Assembly (NCBI GenBank): GCA_021783875.1
Contig: JAJXTM010000005.1
Coordinates: 1-35,323, forward strand
Length of the DNA stretch: 35,323 bases
Reading direction: 5' to 3'
DNA from: Bacteroidota bacterium
GTDB lineage: Bacteria; Bacteroidota; Ignavibacteria; Ignavibacteriales; Ignavibacteriaceae
Below are positions 33,275-35,323 of this stretch, piece by piece. The notes beneath the pieces are model-generated. The model saw only the letters and a list, made by a program, of their open reading frames with translations, made no database searches and was not told where the DNA came from. Position 1 is the first letter of the stretch, and each line of letters begins with the position of its first letter. A program made the position numbers and the translations under genes.

Positions 33275-33419
33275 TACATTCATGTACCGGTAATTCCCAC
33301 CAACAAAATTTACAATTATTTTTTTATCATATTTAAGCAATTACTAAACTATTTTTATTTTTAAAAATTGATTTTACTCATTAAAAAGAATATTTTTTCA
33401 AAGTAAAAGTGAGGTAATC

Positions 33420-34544
33420 TTGACAACCGAACAAATCATAAGATCAGTTCCAAAAGTTCTTCTTCATGATCATCTCGATGGTGGTTTACGTCCAAAAACT
33501 GTTATTGAATTAGCAAAGGATTTGAAGTATCATAAGCTTCCTACAAAAGATTCGGAAGAATTACAAAACTGGTTTCATATTGGGGCAAATAAAGGTAACT
33601 TAGTAGAATATTTACAAGGATTTGAACATACCTGCGCTGTAATGCAGACTAAAGATGCACTTACTAGGGTAGCTTATGAAATGCTGGAGGATATGAAAAA
33701 TGACGGCGTTTGTTATGTTGAAACAAGATTCGCTCCGATTTTTCATACATCAAAAGGATTATATAACGAGGATGTTGTCAGCGCTGTTTTAGATGGACTA
33801 GAAAAAGGGAAGAAAGATTTTGGTGTAGGCTACGGATTAATCTTATGCGGAATGCGCAATATGAAGAATACGTTAGAAATTGCAGAACTAGCTGTGAATT
33901 TTAGGAATAATGGGGTGGTAGGTTTTGATCTGGCAGGTGAAGAAGGCGGATATCCGCCAAAAAAGCACATTGAAGCCTTTCAATTTATACAACGTTCAAA
34001 TTTTAATATTACTATTCATGCGGGTGAAGCTTTCGGTAAAGAGTCTATTTGGCAAGCAATTCAGTGGTGCGGCGCTCATAGAATTGGTCATGCAACTCAC
34101 CTTAAAGAAGACTTTACTTTTGATAAAGAAGGAAATATTGTTGGCTTCGGTGACTTGGCACAATATGTTTTGGATAAAAGAATTCCGCTTGAAATTTGCC
34201 TACTGAGTAATGTCCATACAGGAGCAGTTGATAGAATAGAAAATCATCCTTTTGGAATTCTATTTAAAGAGAAATTTAGAGTTACAATAAACACAGATGA
34301 CCGGCTTATGAGTGATACAACAATGACAAAAGAATTCATTACTGCTATTGATCATTTTAATTTAAACATAGATGATATTGAAAAAATTACTATAAATTCC
34401 ATGAAATCGGCATTTATTCCATATAAAGAAAGATTAAAGTATATATATAATATTATTAAACCGGGCTTCCAATCAATTAAAGATAAATTACTTTCACTAA
34501 AAACTTATTCAGGACAAAATGAAGAAACTATTCACAAATTATAA
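33420..34544 (+). CDS. add: Adenosine deaminase family protein
   Basis: This enzyme hydrolyses adenosine, or a related amino-purine nucleoside, to inosine and ammonia. The 374 aa protein has the zinc and catalytic motifs in order: HDHLDGGLRP, FDLAGEEGG, ITIHAGEAFG, RIGHATHL, ICLLSNVHTG and VTINTDDRLMS. The start is a TTG at 33420, preceded by GAGGT; no in-frame ATG lies close enough upstream, and the HxH motif sits at about residue 16 as expected. The last 26 bases overlap the next small gene. The context with urocanate hydratase suggests nucleoside and amino acid salvage, apart from the motility cluster. Exact substrate is not proven. Confidence 0.93.
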   Translation: MTTEQIIRSVPKVLLHDHLDGGLRPKTVIELAKDLKYHKLPTKDSEELQNWFHIGANKGNLVEYLQGFEHTCAVMQTKDALTRVAYEMLEDMKNDGVCYVETRFAPIFHTSKGLYNEDVVSAVLDGLEKGKKDFGVGYGLILCGMRNMKNTLEIAELAVNFRNNGVVGFDLAGEEGGYPPKKHIEAFQFIQRSNFNITIHAGEAFGKESIWQAIQWCGAHRIGHATHLKEDFTFDKEGNIVGFGDLAQYVLDKRIPLEICLLSNVHTGAVDRIENHPFGILFKEKFRVTINTDDRLMSDTTMTKEFITAIDHFNLNIDDIEKITINSMKSAFIPYKERLKYIYNIIKPGFQSIKDKLLSLKTYSGQNEETIHKL

Positions 34545-34854
34545 TTTCGAATTCGATAAAAATGAAAAAAAGATTCTAAAAACATTTTGTAACCAAAATC
34601 TAAAGCAAATAGAAGGCGATAATAAATATTTTGCTGAGATTAAAGTTTTTAGATCTTTATTGGAAAAACTTGCAAGTGATGTTGAAGTTATAAAATTAAC
34701 AAAAGATGAACGCACTAGAATAAAATTCTCAATTGAAAAAAATATTGAACATATCAATAAAGAGATTAAAAAAAGTTGGTTTTTCAAAAAATGGCTTTAT
34801 AGGTCAATGTTAGTTCAATATGAAAGAATTATAAATAATCATTTTACAGATTAA
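34519..34854 (+). CDS. Small helical unknown protein after adenosine deaminase
   Basis: This 111 aa protein starts inside the end of the adenosine deaminase gene (26 base overlap), so the two are translationally coupled. It is rich in Lys, Ile and Glu, predicted helical, and has no signal peptide or clear membrane helix, though the FFKKWLYRSML segment near the C-terminus could lie on a membrane. I do not recognise a family. The good coupling and the absence of a better frame support a real gene. Confidence 0.7.
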   Translation: MKKLFTNYNFEFDKNEKKILKTFCNQNLKQIEGDNKYFAEIKVFRSLLEKLASDVEVIKLTKDERTRIKFSIEKNIEHINKEIKKSWFFKKWLYRSMLVQYERIINNHFTD

Positions 34855-34915
34855 CCTTATTACCGCATAAAAAGTAAATGACTCTTTATAATAAATAATT
34901 ATATAGGGAGAAAAG

Positions 34916-35323
34916 ATGATTTCTGAGAAAGATAAGATAAATATTAAAGCTCCCCACGGTTCTTCTTTGTCTTGCAAGGGGTGGATACAGGAAGCAGCGA
35001 TGCGAATGTTAATGAATAATCTTGATCCTGAAGTAGCAGAAAAACCCGAAGAGCTAATCGTTTATGGAGGAAGCGGGAAAGCTGCCCGCAACTGGGATGC
35101 ATACGAAGCTATAATAAAATCTCTGAAAAATCTTGAAAATGATGAAACACTTTTAGTACAATCAGGTAAACCAGTTGGAGTTTTTAAAACCCATTTAAAT
35201 GCACCAAGAGTTATCATATCTAATGCAATGCTAGTACCCAAATGGGCTACATGGGAAGAATTCAGGAAATTAGAACAATTAGGTCTAACTATGTTTGGAC
35301 AAATGACAGCGGGAAGTTGGATT
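34916..35323 (+). CDS. hutU: Urocanate hydratase, N-terminal part
   Basis: The first 136 codons are present and the gene runs off the window, which is why it is absent from the ORF track. Urocanate hydratase converts urocanate to imidazolonepropionate in histidine breakdown, using bound NAD. The visible part has the family N-terminus: [59 protein letters not shown]-type [18 protein letters not shown] and GQMTAGSWI. The ATG is preceded by a good AGGGAG ribosome site. Confidence 0.95.
   Translation, partial: MISEKDKINIKAPHGSSLSCKGWIQEAAMRMLMNNLDPEVAEKPEELIVYGGSGKAARNWDAYEAIIKSLKNLENDETLLVQSGKPVGVFKTHLNAPRVIISNAMLVPKWATWEEFRKLEQLGLTMFGQMTAGSWI

Noticed and set aside
1-35323. CRISPR arrays, tRNA or rRNA genes, insertion sequences, phage genes
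   Set aside because: No regularly spaced repeats, cloverleaf-like sequences, transposase or phage proteins were seen on either strand.

Overview
The window is an AT-rich bacterial chromosome segment dominated by a flagellar and chemotaxis gene cluster. The mix of genes suggests an Ignavibacteria-like member of the Bacteroidota/Chlorobiota assemblage: flagellar genes beside a Bacteroidota-style secreted TonB C-terminal protein, TPR and signal-peptide proteins ending in SAQ/FSQ, and compact AT-rich intergenic DNA. This placement is inference from gene content, since no rRNA or tRNA is present.

Region by region: (1) 1-3102, minus strand, a basal-body operon flgB-flgC-(89 aa unknown)-fliE-fliF-fliG, with fliG cut by the window edge. 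(2) 3226-10155, minus strand, a chemotaxis operon: HEAT-repeat protein, cheR, two CheY-like receivers, a divergent cheZ, a P2-less cheA, cheB and an 81 aa unknown protein. (3) 10436-14181, minus strand, cheW, a secreted TonB-C protein, a methyl-accepting chemotaxis protein, a bacteriohemerythrin and a truncated second hemerythrin copy. (4) 14469-16460, plus strand, a receiver-GAF-PAS-histidine kinase hybrid divergent from cheW. (5) 16453-22334, minus strand, fliC, fliS, fliD, a FliT-like chaperone, flgM, then a soluble histidine kinase and a sigma54-type response regulator. (6) 22685-28648, plus strand, a secreted TPR protein, then a sensor kinase, a second NtrC-type regulator, a STAS protein and a double-receiver PP2C phosphatase. 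(7) 28665-31227, minus strand, prfA and a polytopic GT-C type glycosyltransferase. (8) 31430-35323, plus strand, a 614 aa unknown membrane/coiled-coil protein, an adenosine deaminase, a small unknown protein and the 5' part of urocanate hydratase.

The main regulatory result comes from reading the intergenic DNA. Four sites match the sigma28 (FliA) promoter layout TAAA-N15-nnCGATAA with exact spacing, each 44-80 bases before a start codon. They lie ahead of fliC, cheW, the divergent hybrid kinase at 14469 and the unknown 614 aa gene at 31430. A weaker fifth site precedes the che operon. With flgM present, this defines a local late-flagellar regulon that recruits two genes not normally annotated as motility genes. 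The 614 aa protein is the best candidate for an undescribed motility component.

The fliC leader has two hairpins. The second displays an ANGGA-type loop, and a second ANGGA overlaps the Shine-Dalgarno, an arrangement like the CsrA-controlled flagellin leader of Bacillus. The first, sigma54-type kinase/regulator pair next to flgM probably acts as a FlgS/FlgR-like switch for earlier flagellar genes. The second set (kinase, NtrC-type regulator, STAS, receiver-PP2C) looks like a two-component system joined to a partner-switching module.
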